From an uncultured Bacteroidales bacterium (GTDB taxonomy: Bacteria > Bacteroidota > Bacteroidia > Bacteroidales > P3): a DNA stretch of 45,317 nucleotides. This document shows, in pieces, positions 8,696-18,400 of the stretch. Under the pieces are notes generated by a model. It made no database searches. It worked only from the letters and a program-made list of their open reading frames with translations, and was not told the origin of the DNA. The position numbers and the translations under genes are program-made. The stretch lies in NCBI GenBank assembly GCA_947168665.1, contig CAMVMX010000021.1:1-45317 (forward strand), in the 5' to 3' direction. The stretch's first letter is position 1, and the number at the start of each line of letters is the position of its first letter.

Positions 8696-9436
8696 TTATA
8701 AATTAAATGCCAGTCTGACTTGCAGAAGAGAGGTGGAGTTGTAGCGGTGGGGTTGCTCCATCATATAGTTTTTTTGCATGTCGGTGACAGCATAATAAAG
8801 GTGATAGTCGATGTCGAGCATAACCCGTTTCCACTTGTGGATGGACAGACCCATGCCGAAAGCGTATCCAGCATCGAATCGGTTATCGCGTATTTTGTCA
8901 AATGTGTATGGGGAGTCAAATGTTGAGACTTCCGAAACGAGAGGGATGGCAGACCCTTTTTGGCGTCCGCTAAGCCAATAGCCTATATAACCGCCCGCGC
9001 GCAGGTGGAAACGGACTTTCCGCCCAAAGGAGAAATCGGCCATGACAGGCAGGTTGAGATAGGAGTTGGTGTTTATTGTGTTGAAAGCGACTTCATCCTT
9101 TTCAAGTAAGGAAGAGTGTGCGTAAATATTGTTTTTTTGCAGATAAAGCAAGTCAGCTCTGACAGCGAACCATGTCTTCAGATTGTACGTTGCACTTATA
9201 CCTGCCGCCGTTCCAATAAATGGCAAGGAGGACCTGTTAGTCATATATCCCATGTCGGCATCCAAGAAATTGATGGTTGCGCCTACCACGGGGCCAACAT
9301 TCCACTGGGAATAATAGTACGACGGTGTTTCAGGCGTGGCAAGGTTGTTGGTTTCGGGCTGAGGATTTTGTGCCTTAGCCCCATACATCCCTGAAGTGGC
9401 AATCAATAAAAGGGACAAGAGTTTGTAGTGTTTCAT
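8696..9436 (-). CDS. Outer-membrane beta-barrel protein, copy 1
   Basis: This 246-residue protein has a signal peptide (MKHYKLLSLLLIATSGMYG, cleavage near AKAQ) and a small beta-barrel pattern. It is paralogous to the 6587-7327 product and identical in length. It is the first gene of the four-gene minus-strand run barrel, S41, barrel, S41. No recognisable -7 box is seen immediately upstream. Function unknown; outer-membrane beta-barrel is inferred from strand pattern, aromatic content and signal peptide. Confidence 0.8.
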   Translation of the reverse strand: MKHYKLLSLLLIATSGMYGAKAQNPQPETNNLATPETPSYYYSQWNVGPVVGATINFLDADMGYMTNRSSLPFIGTAAGISATYNLKTWFAVRADLLYLQKNNIYAHSSLLEKDEVAFNTINTNSYLNLPVMADFSFGRKVRFHLRAGGYIGYWLSGRQKGSAIPLVSEVSTFDSPYTFDKIRDNRFDAGYAFGMGLSIHKWKRVMLDIDYHLYYAVTDMQKNYMMEQPHRYNSTSLLQVRLAFNL

Positions 9437-9484
9437 TTATACGATGTGTTGATTAGTTGATATTTCGATTTTTAGTAAGTTAAT

Positions 9485-9555
9485 GTGCGAATGTATTATC
9501 GTGAGGGGTGCAGACGTGGTAAAGCGGTAGCATTCGCACGATAACACATTCACAC
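9485..9555. repeat. Inverted repeat of AATGTG-type sequence between pruA and the barrel gene
   Basis: GTGCGAATGTATTATCGTG (9485-9503) pairs with CACGATAACACATTCACAC (9537-9555) over 19 positions, with two non-Watson-Crick pairs. An alternative perfect 9-bp pairing exists with CATTCGCAC at 9531-9539. It follows the pruA stop codon (minus strand) and could terminate pruA transcription. Similar sequence occurs at 32030-32150 and 33661-33820. Confidence 0.75.
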
Positions 9556-9573
9556 ATTCAAAATATAGTCCGT

Positions 9574-11208
9574 CTATTCAGCGTCGCTGATGAAGGGATA
9601 CTTGTAATCGTAGGCTGCATCGAAAGTTTCCTTGATAGCCTGCGGCGAAGTCCATCGAATCAGGTTGAGGTAAGAACCGGCTTTGTCATTAGTGCCGCTG
9701 GCGCGTGCACCTCCGAAAGGCTGTTGGCCGACCACTGCTCCGGTAGGCTTGTCATTGTAATAAATGTTGCCGGCAGCATATTTCAACAACTCAGCACCGC
9801 GGCTCAGCGCTTTGCGGTCCGTGGCAAAGATGGCACCAGTAAGTGCGTAGGGCGAAGTTTCGTTGCACAGCCGCAAAGTCTCTTCGTATTTACCATCTTC
9901 ATAGACATATACGGTGATGATAGGTCCGAAAATCTCCTCGCACATTGATTTATATTTCGGGTCTTTTGCCAATATTACTGTGGGTTGGATGAACCATCCC
10001 TGGCTCTTGTCTCCAGTGCCGCCAAATACAATCTCAGCGTCTTTGCTTTCTTTGGCGTGGTTGATATAACGCATGCAATTGTCGAATGAGGCCTCGTCAA
10101 TAACCGCGTTCACGAATGCGCTGAAGTCGCGCACATCGCCCACCTTGATTTCGTCAAGCATTCTGCCGATAATTTTCTCCACTTTGGGCCACATGCTCTT
10201 GGGAACATAAGCCCTCGAAGCGGCCGAGCATTTCTGTCCCTGGAACTCGAATGCGCCACGTACAATGGCTGTAGCAACCTGTTCGGGGTTGGCCGACTTG
10301 TGGACAAAGATAAAGTCCTTGCCGCCGGTTTCGCCCACAATTTTGGGATAAGTGCGGTAGTTGGCGATGTTGTCGCCGATAGATTTCCAGAAACTGTTGA
10401 AGGTTCCAGTGGAACCAGTGAAATGGACACCTGCCAGATTCTCGTCGGCGAAAGCCACCTTGCCGATTAACGAACCGCTTCCGGGCAGGAAGTTCACAAC
10501 GCCGTCAGGCAGTCCAGCCTCCTTGTATATCTTCATCAGGAGATAGTTTGAGAGCATGGCCGTGGTGCTGGGCTTCCAAATGCACACATTGCCCATCAGC
10601 ACAGGAGAGAGACATAGGTTGCTGGCGATAGAGGTGAAGTTGAAGGGAGTTATGGCGAACACAAAACCTTCCAGAGGACGGTAGGTCACATAGTTCAGCG
10701 TGCCCTTGTCGCTGCATGGCTGGTCGCTGTATATCTGCGAGGCATAGAAAGCGTTGTAACGCAAAAAGTCCACCAGTTCACAAGCTGAATCAATCTCAGC
10801 CTGCATAGTGGTCTTGCCTTGCCCCAGCATTGTCGCTGCATTGATTAAATAGCGGTACTTGCCGCTTATCAGGGTGGCAATCTTCAGCATCACACTGGCT
10901 CTTTCAATCCAAGGCGTGTTGGCCCACTCCTCATGAGCTTTCATGGAGGCGGCAATAGCGGCTTTCACCTCCTTCTCGCCGACCTTGTAATATTTGGCCA
11001 GCACGTGCTTGTTCTCGGTGGGCATGACTATTTCGCCCATTTCGGCGGTTTTCACCTCCTTACCGCATATGATGGGGCAGATGGTGGTGGTTTTCTTGTA
11101 CAGCTCATCCAGAGCTTTGCGAATTTCCCTGCGCTCCGGGCTACCGGGCTTGTAGCCGAGTACCGGTTCGTTTTCGGGTTTCGGGAAAGTGAAAATGGTG
11201 TTGTTCAT
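9574..11208 (-). CDS. pruA: L-glutamate gamma-semialdehyde (P5C) dehydrogenase
   Basis: This 544-residue aldehyde dehydrogenase oxidises glutamate semialdehyde to glutamate in proline catabolism. Catalytic C327 lies in FQGQKCSAASR and the general base E293 in VGETGGKDF. ITPFNFTSIASN and VHFTGSTGTF are typical of P5C dehydrogenases of the ALDH4 type. It is monofunctional, with no proline dehydrogenase domain and no putA-like partner next to it. It is transcribed away from a small lipoprotein gene, with an overlapping divergent promoter region. Confidence 0.95.
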   Translation of the reverse strand: MNNTIFTFPKPENEPVLGYKPGSPERREIRKALDELYKKTTTICPIICGKEVKTAEMGEIVMPTENKHVLAKYYKVGEKEVKAAIAASMKAHEEWANTPWIERASVMLKIATLISGKYRYLINAATMLGQGKTTMQAEIDSACELVDFLRYNAFYASQIYSDQPCSDKGTLNYVTYRPLEGFVFAITPFNFTSIASNLCLSPVLMGNVCIWKPSTTAMLSNYLLMKIYKEAGLPDGVVNFLPGSGSLIGKVAFADENLAGVHFTGSTGTFNSFWKSIGDNIANYRTYPKIVGETGGKDFIFVHKSANPEQVATAIVRGAFEFQGQKCSAASRAYVPKSMWPKVEKIIGRMLDEIKVGDVRDFSAFVNAVIDEASFDNCMRYINHAKESKDAEIVFGGTGDKSQGWFIQPTVILAKDPKYKSMCEEIFGPIITVYVYEDGKYEETLRLCNETSPYALTGAIFATDRKALSRGAELLKYAAGNIYYNDKPTGAVVGQQPFGGARASGTNDKAGSYLNLIRWTSPQAIKETFDAAYDYKYPFISDAE

Positions 11209-11257
11209 AAGAATTTATAATAGGATTTAACTTTTGATTATTTCAAAATTCATTTTG

Positions 11258-11290
11258 CAAATATACGGTTTTTTTTTTGATGTGTAAAAA
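11258..11290 (-). promoter_or_regulatory. Promoter for pruA
   Basis: On the minus strand TATATTTG (11258-11265) fits the -7 consensus. A T-rich -33 element (11286-11290) lies 20 bases upstream. It overlaps the opposite promoter of the lipoprotein gene. Confidence 0.65.
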
Positions 11291-11304
11291 AAAATGTATC
11301 TTTG
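11276..11304 (+). promoter_or_regulatory. Promoter for the small lipoprotein gene
   Basis: TTTG (11276-11279) is followed after 17 bases by TATCTTTG (11297-11304). The -7 box is a perfect TAnnTTTG; the spacer is slightly short. The ATG is 40 bases downstream. Confidence 0.65.
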
Positions 11305-11344
11305 CAAATCGAAAATAACAGTTGAACCACAAAATATCAAACAC

Positions 11345-11794
11345 ATGAAGAGATTCAGTATCATTATGATGTGCTTCGCCACACTTGGTTTTGTGTCGTG
11401 TGGTAGCTTAGGGAGTACGAGCGTGGATAGTGCTGCAAAGACTGCAGGACGCAACACAGCCAACGCCATTATCACACTCTATAACTCGTATCGCAACACT
11501 GGCACAGTCAGCCTCTCCAACCCTACCGACCTTACAGCCGCACTGATGCTTGCCACGGGCTATACCAACATGCGTACCAACAAGGACAATACCGAATACA
11601 AGAAAGCCTTTGCGGCAGGCATGGTATCTGCAGGTTCCGGCCTCATCACAACCGCTAATGTCGACCGAGTTATTAACACTATGAACAGCCTGACGGGCCT
11701 CAACGTCAACCCCAGCACAGTGTCCAATAACGTAGGCACGGCAACCGCCATCATTCAGTTGCTCCAGGCCCTTGGCTCGACTTCTGCACAATAG
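11345..11794 (+). CDS. Small lipoprotein of unknown function
   Basis: This 149-residue exported lipoprotein has the signal peptide MKRFSIIMMCFATLGFVSC, with C19 as the lipidated cysteine. The mature part is rich in Ala, Thr, Asn and Ser and probably helical, with two NT(A/M)N-type stretches. I do not recognise a family. The start is the ATG directly before the signal peptide rather than an in-frame codon at 11294, which would lie inside the promoter. It is monocistronic, with a promoter in front and a long hairpin behind. Confidence 0.8.
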   Translation: MKRFSIIMMCFATLGFVSCGSLGSTSVDSAAKTAGRNTANAIITLYNSYRNTGTVSLSNPTDLTAALMLATGYTNMRTNKDNTEYKKAFAAGMVSAGSGLITTANVDRVINTMNSLTGLNVNPSTVSNNVGTATAIIQLLQALGSTSAQ

Positions 11795-11840
11795 TCAGTT
11801 CATTTCAAAAAAATAAAAGTCAAAAGTTCTTGACTCAGAT

Positions 11841-11878
11841 AGAGGAGGGGATTGCCCACAGCAGTCTCCTCCTCTTTG
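11841..11878 (+). terminator. Hairpin after the small lipoprotein gene
   Basis: A 15-bp stem (11841-11855 with 11861-11875, two G-U pairs) encloses a CCACA loop. Only a short TTT follows, so termination efficiency is uncertain. Confidence 0.65.
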
Positions 11879-11882
11879 CATT

Positions 11883-12183
11883 GGATTTCGTTGACGCGGA
11901 TATATTCAGGAAGCACCTGCCGTTGGGTGCGCGTCTTCATGGTGTCAGTCTCATGCTGAGTGGTTTCAAGAGTGTTATTAGTGTGTACACCCGTAAGCGC
12001 CGTGATTCCATGATAGAGATAATCTTACCCATTGGGAAGTAGATGATATTGATGGAATAAACTTTCTTGCCCTTGTCGTACTTACCGCCCAAACGCATTA
12101 GAGCATAACCACTTTATGACACTCCATAAAGGATACGCTCCAGATAGTGTATTTCGCGAGGCAATTGAACCTCCACACTATGA
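11883..12183 (-). pseudogene. Decayed PD-(D/E)XK (Rpn-type) transposase/nuclease remnant
   Basis: No intact gene is present, but translating the minus strand gives three family-like pieces in order. The first is VEVQLPREIHYLERILYG. After an in-frame stop (12114-12116) comes KKVYSINIIYF. After a frameshift near 12026-12034 comes DYLYHGITALTGVH and then LPEYIRVNEI. From memory these match the VEMQ, KVISVNIVYF, DYVYHG and PEYY stretches of the Bacteroidetes PD-(D/E)XK nuclease family transposase. The N-terminal half, with the first catalytic aspartate, is missing. The remnant abuts the folC stop codon. Confidence 0.7.
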
Positions 12184-13542
12184 TTACTCGCCTTTGGTGT
12201 TATAACGGGAGGTGTAGTACTCTACTGCATCGGCTACGAGGAATATGCTGCCCGTCACCAGCACCATGTCGTTTTGGGGGTCGGCGGCACGTCGGGCGGC
12301 AAGGATGGCATCGGCCACATGAGTAAATGCCTCGCCATGCATCTCCAGTCTATCGGCGGCTTGGACCAGATGCTCGACAGGTAAAGCCCGTGGCACACTG
12401 GGCTGCGTGTAATAGTAGGTAGTACGCTCGTGGGGCAGCATCCGCAGGATACTGTGGAAGTCCTTGTCGTTTACGCAGCCATACACAAGATGGAGGTGGC
12501 GATAGGGTATTTCAGTCAGTTTTTGAAGCATGGCAGCCACTCCGTCTGCATTGTGTGCCGTTTCGCAAATGGTTAGGGGGCATAAATCCATTTTCTCCCA
12601 ACGTCCATGCAGCCCAGTGTCGGCTATCACCCGGTCAATGCCGTTCACCGTGTCGCGTTCGGAAATCTGAATTCCCACTTGCGGCAGCAGTTGCAGCACC
12701 TGAAATAGGGTGGCCAGGTTCTTTAGTTGATAGCTGCCAGAGAGGGGACATGTGTATTGTGTCTTGGATAGAGGTTGCTGGTTATTCAATACCCTGAAAC
12801 GGAGCTCTGTGTTGGATGAAAGTGAATCCTTTTGTCCAACATTGTCTGCCAATGGCTCGATTCTGTAATGGTCGTCAGCAAAATAGATTGGTGCTTGGCA
12901 TTCGGCTGCTTTCTGCTCAAAAACGGGGCGTGTTTGAGGGTGGCTTTCGCCAATTACGATGGGTATGCCGGGTTTGATAATGCCGGCTTTTTCGGCGGCA
13001 ATCTTAGGCAGCGTGTCGCCGAGGAATTGGGTGTGGTCGAACCCAATGTTGGTGATGACGCTGATAAGCGGCGTGATGACGTTGGTGCTGTCCAGCCGCC
13101 CGCCCATGCCTACTTCAATAACGGCGATATCCACCCGCTCAGTTGCAAAATAGTCGAAAGCCAACCCTACGGTCATTTCAAAGAAACTTAGACCCAACGA
13201 CTGCATATAATCCTTGTGCTGCTGCACAAAGTCCGTAACGCGTGCCTGGGGTATCATCTGCCCGTTTATGCGGATGCGCTCGCGGAAGTCGACCAAATGT
13301 GGCGAGGTGTAAAGCCCCACTTTATAGCCCGCCTGCATCAGGATGGAGGCCAGCGTGTGCGACACAGAACCTTTGCCATTGGTGCCTGCCACATGGATGG
13401 AGCGGAACCTCCGTTCGGGGTTGCCAAGATGTTCCATCAGGCTTACGGTGTTTGCAATATCGGCTTTATATGCTGCTGCCCCGATGCGGTGATACATCGG
13501 CAGGCTGTTGTAAAGATATTCGAGGGTTTGCTCGTAGGTCAT
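12184..13542 (-). CDS. folC: Bifunctional folylpolyglutamate/dihydrofolate synthase
   Basis: This 452-residue Mur-ligase-family enzyme adds glutamate to dihydropteroate and tetrahydrofolates. The P-loop HVAGTNGKGSVSH is at about residues 50-62, TSPHLVDFRERI at 79-90, and VGMGGRLDSTN and FDHTQFLG follow. The C-terminal ligase domain includes ETAHNADG. Length is close to E. coli FolC (422). It follows the barrel gene at 13616 on the same strand after a 73-base gap without an obvious terminator, so it may be the last gene of that operon. Confidence 0.93.
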   Translation of the reverse strand: MTYEQTLEYLYNSLPMYHRIGAAAYKADIANTVSLMEHLGNPERRFRSIHVAGTNGKGSVSHTLASILMQAGYKVGLYTSPHLVDFRERIRINGQMIPQARVTDFVQQHKDYMQSLGLSFFEMTVGLAFDYFATERVDIAVIEVGMGGRLDSTNVITPLISVITNIGFDHTQFLGDTLPKIAAEKAGIIKPGIPIVIGESHPQTRPVFEQKAAECQAPIYFADDHYRIEPLADNVGQKDSLSSNTELRFRVLNNQQPLSKTQYTCPLSGSYQLKNLATLFQVLQLLPQVGIQISERDTVNGIDRVIADTGLHGRWEKMDLCPLTICETAHNADGVAAMLQKLTEIPYRHLHLVYGCVNDKDFHSILRMLPHERTTYYYTQPSVPRALPVEHLVQAADRLEMHGEAFTHVADAILAARRAADPQNDMVLVTGSIFLVADAVEYYTSRYNTKGE

Positions 13543-13615
13543 TCTTGAATGGGTGAGTCTTGATTGTGCTAATCGCTGTGTAATATTTTTTTATGCAATA
13601 ACGAATTCAGTCGTT

Positions 13616-15481
13616 TCAGTTTTTCCCGCTCTTGGGGATGGTGTAGGTCACCCCCACAAGGCCGAGTCCGCGGTAGGATGGGTAGTTCTGCCAGTAGAAA
13701 TAGCGCTGGAAAAGGAGGTTGTCAAACTTGAAGAAAAAGCTTAGGGCTTTGTTATAGCGGTATTCTACTTCGAGGTTCAGCCCGAACCGCATGGGGAGAT
13801 AAAGTGTGCTGTCAGCCCCGGCGGCATCTTGGATGGTGGAATAAGGCATCCGTCCGAGGGCCTGAAATTCCAGTCGGCCAATAAGCTTATTGTTATAGTT
13901 GACTGTCGCGGCCAGTGTGGCATCAAAATCGGGTCGGTAATAGAGCGGCACAGCCACCTCTTCATCTCCCACCAGTTTTGTCTTTTTGTTTTTGTACAGG
14001 TAGTAGTTGCCTTTCAGTTCAAGTCGGAGCATTTCGTCGTTGATGAAAACGAAACTGCCCCCTACCTTGATGCGGGTGAGACTGTCATATACGGGCGAGA
14101 ACACGTTGTGCAGGGTATAGTGCTCATTGAGCAGGAAAGAGAGGTCGTCGTTCAGATAGCTGTATTCACCATAAAGGTTAAAGTCGATTTTCTTGCTGAG
14201 GTTGAGTCTCACGTTGGCACCGAAGTCATAGTGGCTTGTAGCGCGGACTGCGCTGTTTGGCGCAATGTAAGGGTTGACAGTTCTCAGTTTGTTCCAACTT
14301 TGGGCCTCAATGTTTCCACGGGCATAGACGGAAAGGTTTATCAAGTCGTTGAAGAATGACTTGCTCACAGTGGCATCTGGATAGATGCGGGGCTCTATTT
14401 CCGGAATATTGTAGCCGTCCAGTGCCACAACAGCACCGGCATGAATCTGGAAGCCCGAGAAGATGAGGTCGATGTAGGGGTTGACATTGTAAAGACGGCG
14501 GTATTTGCTTTCGGCCAAAGCGCAGCGGCCATTGGCAGTGTCGGCCAAGGCCGTTCCGAGTGTCTGGTCAAATCCAAGGGGAAGCTCGGTGGGGTTGAAA
14601 CTGTTGGCATAGCCGTCGTAAGTCAGGTGCAGGTAGGCCACAGCCTTGTGTTTTTGGGCGATTGTAAATCCGTAATGGATATTCCCGTCCACATTGATGT
14701 TAAACTCATTCTGGCTATATGTGGCAAAAAGATCCGTGGCGCGTATATTGGCTTCATAGCCGAGGGCGTTGACATCGGTGTTGAGGGTTTTGATGCCGAG
14801 ATTGACAGTGGCGGTGTTGTAGGCCATGCGGTACTGGGAGCGGGCAATGCTGTCGCGGGGTATGGCGAGAACGGCATGGAGCGTACTGTCCGAAAAACCA
14901 TAGTAACGTGTAAAGTCGTTCTGGTATCCGACGTCAGCACTGATCTGAAGGTGGTTGCGGGTAATATACTTGCCAAATCCCGTGATGTCGGTATAGGAGA
15001 ATGGGGCCTGGCCGTAGTGATCGGCAGAATAGCCTTCGTCGGCCGTCCGGCCGATTGTCCCCCACGAGGAGCGGTGCGTGGCCCGGACTCCGAAAGTGCG
15101 GTCCTGGCTGCGGAGGGAGTTGTAGTAGAACTCAGCCAGAGGCGACCAATAGTTGCCCATGCCGAGTTTGAGGTAATTGCTGTAGAGACGGGTGGCGGGC
15201 TCGCCTATGATGCGGGCGGCCTTGATGCGCGAGGGCTGATAGAGGGAGGTGAGCCTACGGGTGGTGATGTCGTAGGAGAGATTCTTAGGCATAGTGGCCA
15301 CAGTGTCGGTGATGACCGGGGCCACATTGACCTTCTGGCTCTCCTCCACCACGGGCTTGTAACGGCTGGTGACAACCACGCGCTCATTATATACATTGCT
15401 GTCGGCTTGAGCCTGGCAGGCTGGTGCAACGGCCATCAGGCCGGCGACACAGAATAGGGCGGATATGCAGTTTGCTTTCAT
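13616..15481 (-). CDS. Large outer-membrane beta-barrel protein paired with TPR protein
   Basis: This 621-residue exported protein has a signal peptide (cleavage near CQAQA). A short periplasmic N-terminus with YNERVVVTSRYKPVVEE looks like the start of TonB-dependent receptors, but I see no full plug domain. The rest is amphipathic beta-strands rich in Tyr, Asn and Arg, ending in a strand-like segment (GLGLVGVTYTIP) and a basic tail. The ATG follows the TPR gene's stop by two bases, so translation is tightly coupled. It probably forms an outer-membrane complex with the TPR protein; the cargo is unknown. Confidence 0.75.
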   Translation of the reverse strand: MKANCISALFCVAGLMAVAPACQAQADSNVYNERVVVTSRYKPVVEESQKVNVAPVITDTVATMPKNLSYDITTRRLTSLYQPSRIKAARIIGEPATRLYSNYLKLGMGNYWSPLAEFYYNSLRSQDRTFGVRATHRSSWGTIGRTADEGYSADHYGQAPFSYTDITGFGKYITRNHLQISADVGYQNDFTRYYGFSDSTLHAVLAIPRDSIARSQYRMAYNTATVNLGIKTLNTDVNALGYEANIRATDLFATYSQNEFNINVDGNIHYGFTIAQKHKAVAYLHLTYDGYANSFNPTELPLGFDQTLGTALADTANGRCALAESKYRRLYNVNPYIDLIFSGFQIHAGAVVALDGYNIPEIEPRIYPDATVSKSFFNDLINLSVYARGNIEAQSWNKLRTVNPYIAPNSAVRATSHYDFGANVRLNLSKKIDFNLYGEYSYLNDDLSFLLNEHYTLHNVFSPVYDSLTRIKVGGSFVFINDEMLRLELKGNYYLYKNKKTKLVGDEEVAVPLYYRPDFDATLAATVNYNNKLIGRLEFQALGRMPYSTIQDAAGADSTLYLPMRFGLNLEVEYRYNKALSFFFKFDNLLFQRYFYWQNYPSYRGLGLVGVTYTIPKSGKN

Positions 15482-15483
15482 GG

Positions 15484-18400
15484 CTATTGATTATCTGATT
15501 CTGTTTCTTTTTCAAGTTCGATGACCATCTCCTCCTCTTCTGGCTCCTGCTGGGGTTTCTCCTCTTCGAGTATGGCGTTGCGTTTCTGGAGGGCCAGCTG
15601 CACCAGGTCGTCGCCGTCATAGTTGTCGATGATGCTCTGGAGGGTCTGTTTGGCCTGCAGGTTGTTGCCACGGGCGTGGAAGATGTCGGCCCACAGGATA
15701 AAACTCTTGGCCAGCCAGTAGTCGCTGACAGGGGCGGCGGTGATGGACTCTATCACTCGCTCGGCGCCGTCGTAGTCGGCCTGCAGGTAGCGCATTTCAG
15801 CCTGTCGGTAGGATGCCTCGCCGCTGTAGTCTCCGTTGGTAGAGGTGGAGAGGAGGGCATAGATGCTGTCGGCCTGGCGGTAGGTGAGGGGGCTTTCATA
15901 ATAGCTGCGAGCCATGCTCACGAGGGCTTCATCCCTCAGCTCGTCGGTGATTTTGGGCTCGGCAAGCAACCTGCGGGCTGCGGCCACGATGCTGTCGCCC
16001 TGGGCCAGGTGTACCCAGCTGCGCAGATACCCCACGCGGCCCGACAGGCGGTTGTTGTCGCTTTCGGCCATCTCCACCAACTGCCCATACAAGTCAAGGG
16101 CTTTCGTGAAGTTGTTGAGGTTATATGCTATGTTGGCAGCATTGTGGAGGGCCCGCTCCGTGTAGCTGTTGTTGGGGGCTGCGGCCACGGCCTCGAAATG
16201 GGGCAGGGCCTGTTCGTTCTGCCCGTTGCGGAACAGACAGTCGGCTGCATAGTAGTGCGCCTGCAAGTGGAACAGCCCTTCGGGGAATTTGCTCAGGTAG
16301 CTCTCAAAACTCTTCACCGAGCTCTCGCAGTCGCCGTTCATATACTGGTTCTCGGCACTCATATAGAGGGTGCTGTCCTGCTCCACAGTCGAGACGTTGG
16401 TCTTCGTGGTGCGCTTCACGTAGCTGAAATATTCGTCCACACGGTTCTGGCTCACGTAGATGTTCTTCACCGTACTCAGTGCGTCGCGGGCCTCATCGGT
16501 GCCGGCATAGTGGGTCAACAATTCGTCGAACACTTCGAGGGCCTCGTTGTTGCGGTCCGTGTTGTAGTATATCAGACCCATGTTCAAAAGGGCGGTCTTG
16601 ACAAGGGTGTTTTGCGGATAGCGGTTGCGGAAGTTGTTGAAATACAACAGAGCCATCTCGTTGTTGTCGCACACCAGGTATGTATTGCCTATTTCAAACA
16701 GCGATTTGGCAGCCAGCGGCGACTGGTTGAACCGCTCGAAAATCTGGTTCAGGTAAGTCATCTTGTCGTTATACTTGCCCATCGCGCCATACGAGAGGGC
16801 TTTCTGGTAGGTGGCATAGTCGGCATCGGCGTCGCCCGCATCAATCACCCGGTCGTAGTACTTTATGGCGTCGGCATACTTGCTGTCCAGATAGCTGCAG
16901 TCGCCCAGCCGGTTGTTCACATCATTAATCTGGTGGGGGTCGATGCTCTTGTCGGCCAGGCGGAGGAACATCTTGAAGTCGTCGGCCGCGTCGGCTATGT
17001 TGTTCCGTTTCATGCAGAGGTACCCGTGCGTGTAGAGTGCCTGCTTATAGTAGGGCGATGTAGTGGCATGGGTGCTCAGCATAAAGCGGTCCAGGGTCTT
17101 CCCGGCTGCGTCATAGTCGCCCAGCCGGTAGCGCGACTCGGCATACAAATAGTAGGCATCGGTGGTATACTTGGGCAGGGCGTTGATTTTGGCCGCCTTC
17201 TGGAAATAGGTGGCCGCAGTCTTCATGTTGCCGGTGTTGAACACCTCAATGCCCCGATTGATTACGATGCGCTGATAGGCCTGGTTCATCAGCGGGGTGC
17301 GGTCGGGGATTTTCTCAATGAGGGTGAGGGCGTCCTTATAATTCCGCGTGGTGAAATATAGCGAACTCAATATCTCCTGCACCTCGGCTTTGTGAACACT
17401 CTTGGGATACTTGACCAGATAGTCCTCAAATGAGCGGATTGACTCGTTGTATGGGTTTGCGTTCAGTTCATACGATAGTTTGGCGTAGTTGAACAGGGCG
17501 TCCTCCTTGATTTTTGGGTCATAGTCCATCTTCGAGGCCTGCAGGAACATGCTCCGGGCCTCGTTCTTGCGGTTCAGCTTGATGTCCACATCGCCCAGCA
17601 CATACAGGGCACTCTGTGCCACGCTGTCGTCGCATGCCGTCTTTTTCGACAGGTAGAACTGCGCCGAGTCGTACTGCTGCAGCATATAGTGGCAGTAGCC
17701 TATCTGGTAGTAACTGTCCTGCGGGCTGCAGGCTGCCGGGGCGGCGTTCTTCTTGCCCTTGGTTGTGGCGGGGGCCACGTCCTGCACCGTGGCCGTCTCC
17801 TGCGGGTCGCGGTTGCGCATGGCTGCCTTATAGTAGTCCAGCGCGTTTTTATACTCCCCTCGGTTAAAATAAACCTCGGCCACCATCTGGCGTATCTCGT
17901 TCTTTTTGAACACATCCTCCTCCAGCAGCAGTGTCGGGGCCATCTGCAGCAGCTCGTCGTTCTTGCCCAGATAGTAGTATATCCGTGCCACGTATGAGGG
18001 CACTATCTTGGCAAACTTCGAGTCGGACTGCAGTTTCTCAAAGTTGCGGAGGGCCAGATCATATTTCCCTTCCATATATTGCAGGTGGGCATAATAGTAG
18101 AGAGACGCATTGGTATACTTGGTGCGGCCGTTGATGTCCTGCGCGAAATACTTCTTGGCCTCGCCATAGTCCTCGTCGACAAAGTAGCAGTACCCCACCT
18201 TGAAATTATATTCGCTGCGGTGTCCATATTCCACCTCGCGGGCCGGCACCTTCTTGTAATACTTCAAGGCCTTGGCATAGTCGCCCGCCGCGTAGTGGTA
18301 GTTGCCCAGATAAAAGTTGGCCATCACCGTGTGCTTGTTTTGCGGATAGAGCCTCAGAAACTCCGTCAGCCTGAAATCGGCGTCGCGGTTGCCCAATTTC

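Noticed and set aside
15676..17361. A 561-codon frame antisense to the TPR gene
   Set aside because: Val/Gly/Ala-rich composition typical of a codon-bias shadow; the TPR repeats on the other strand are unmistakable.
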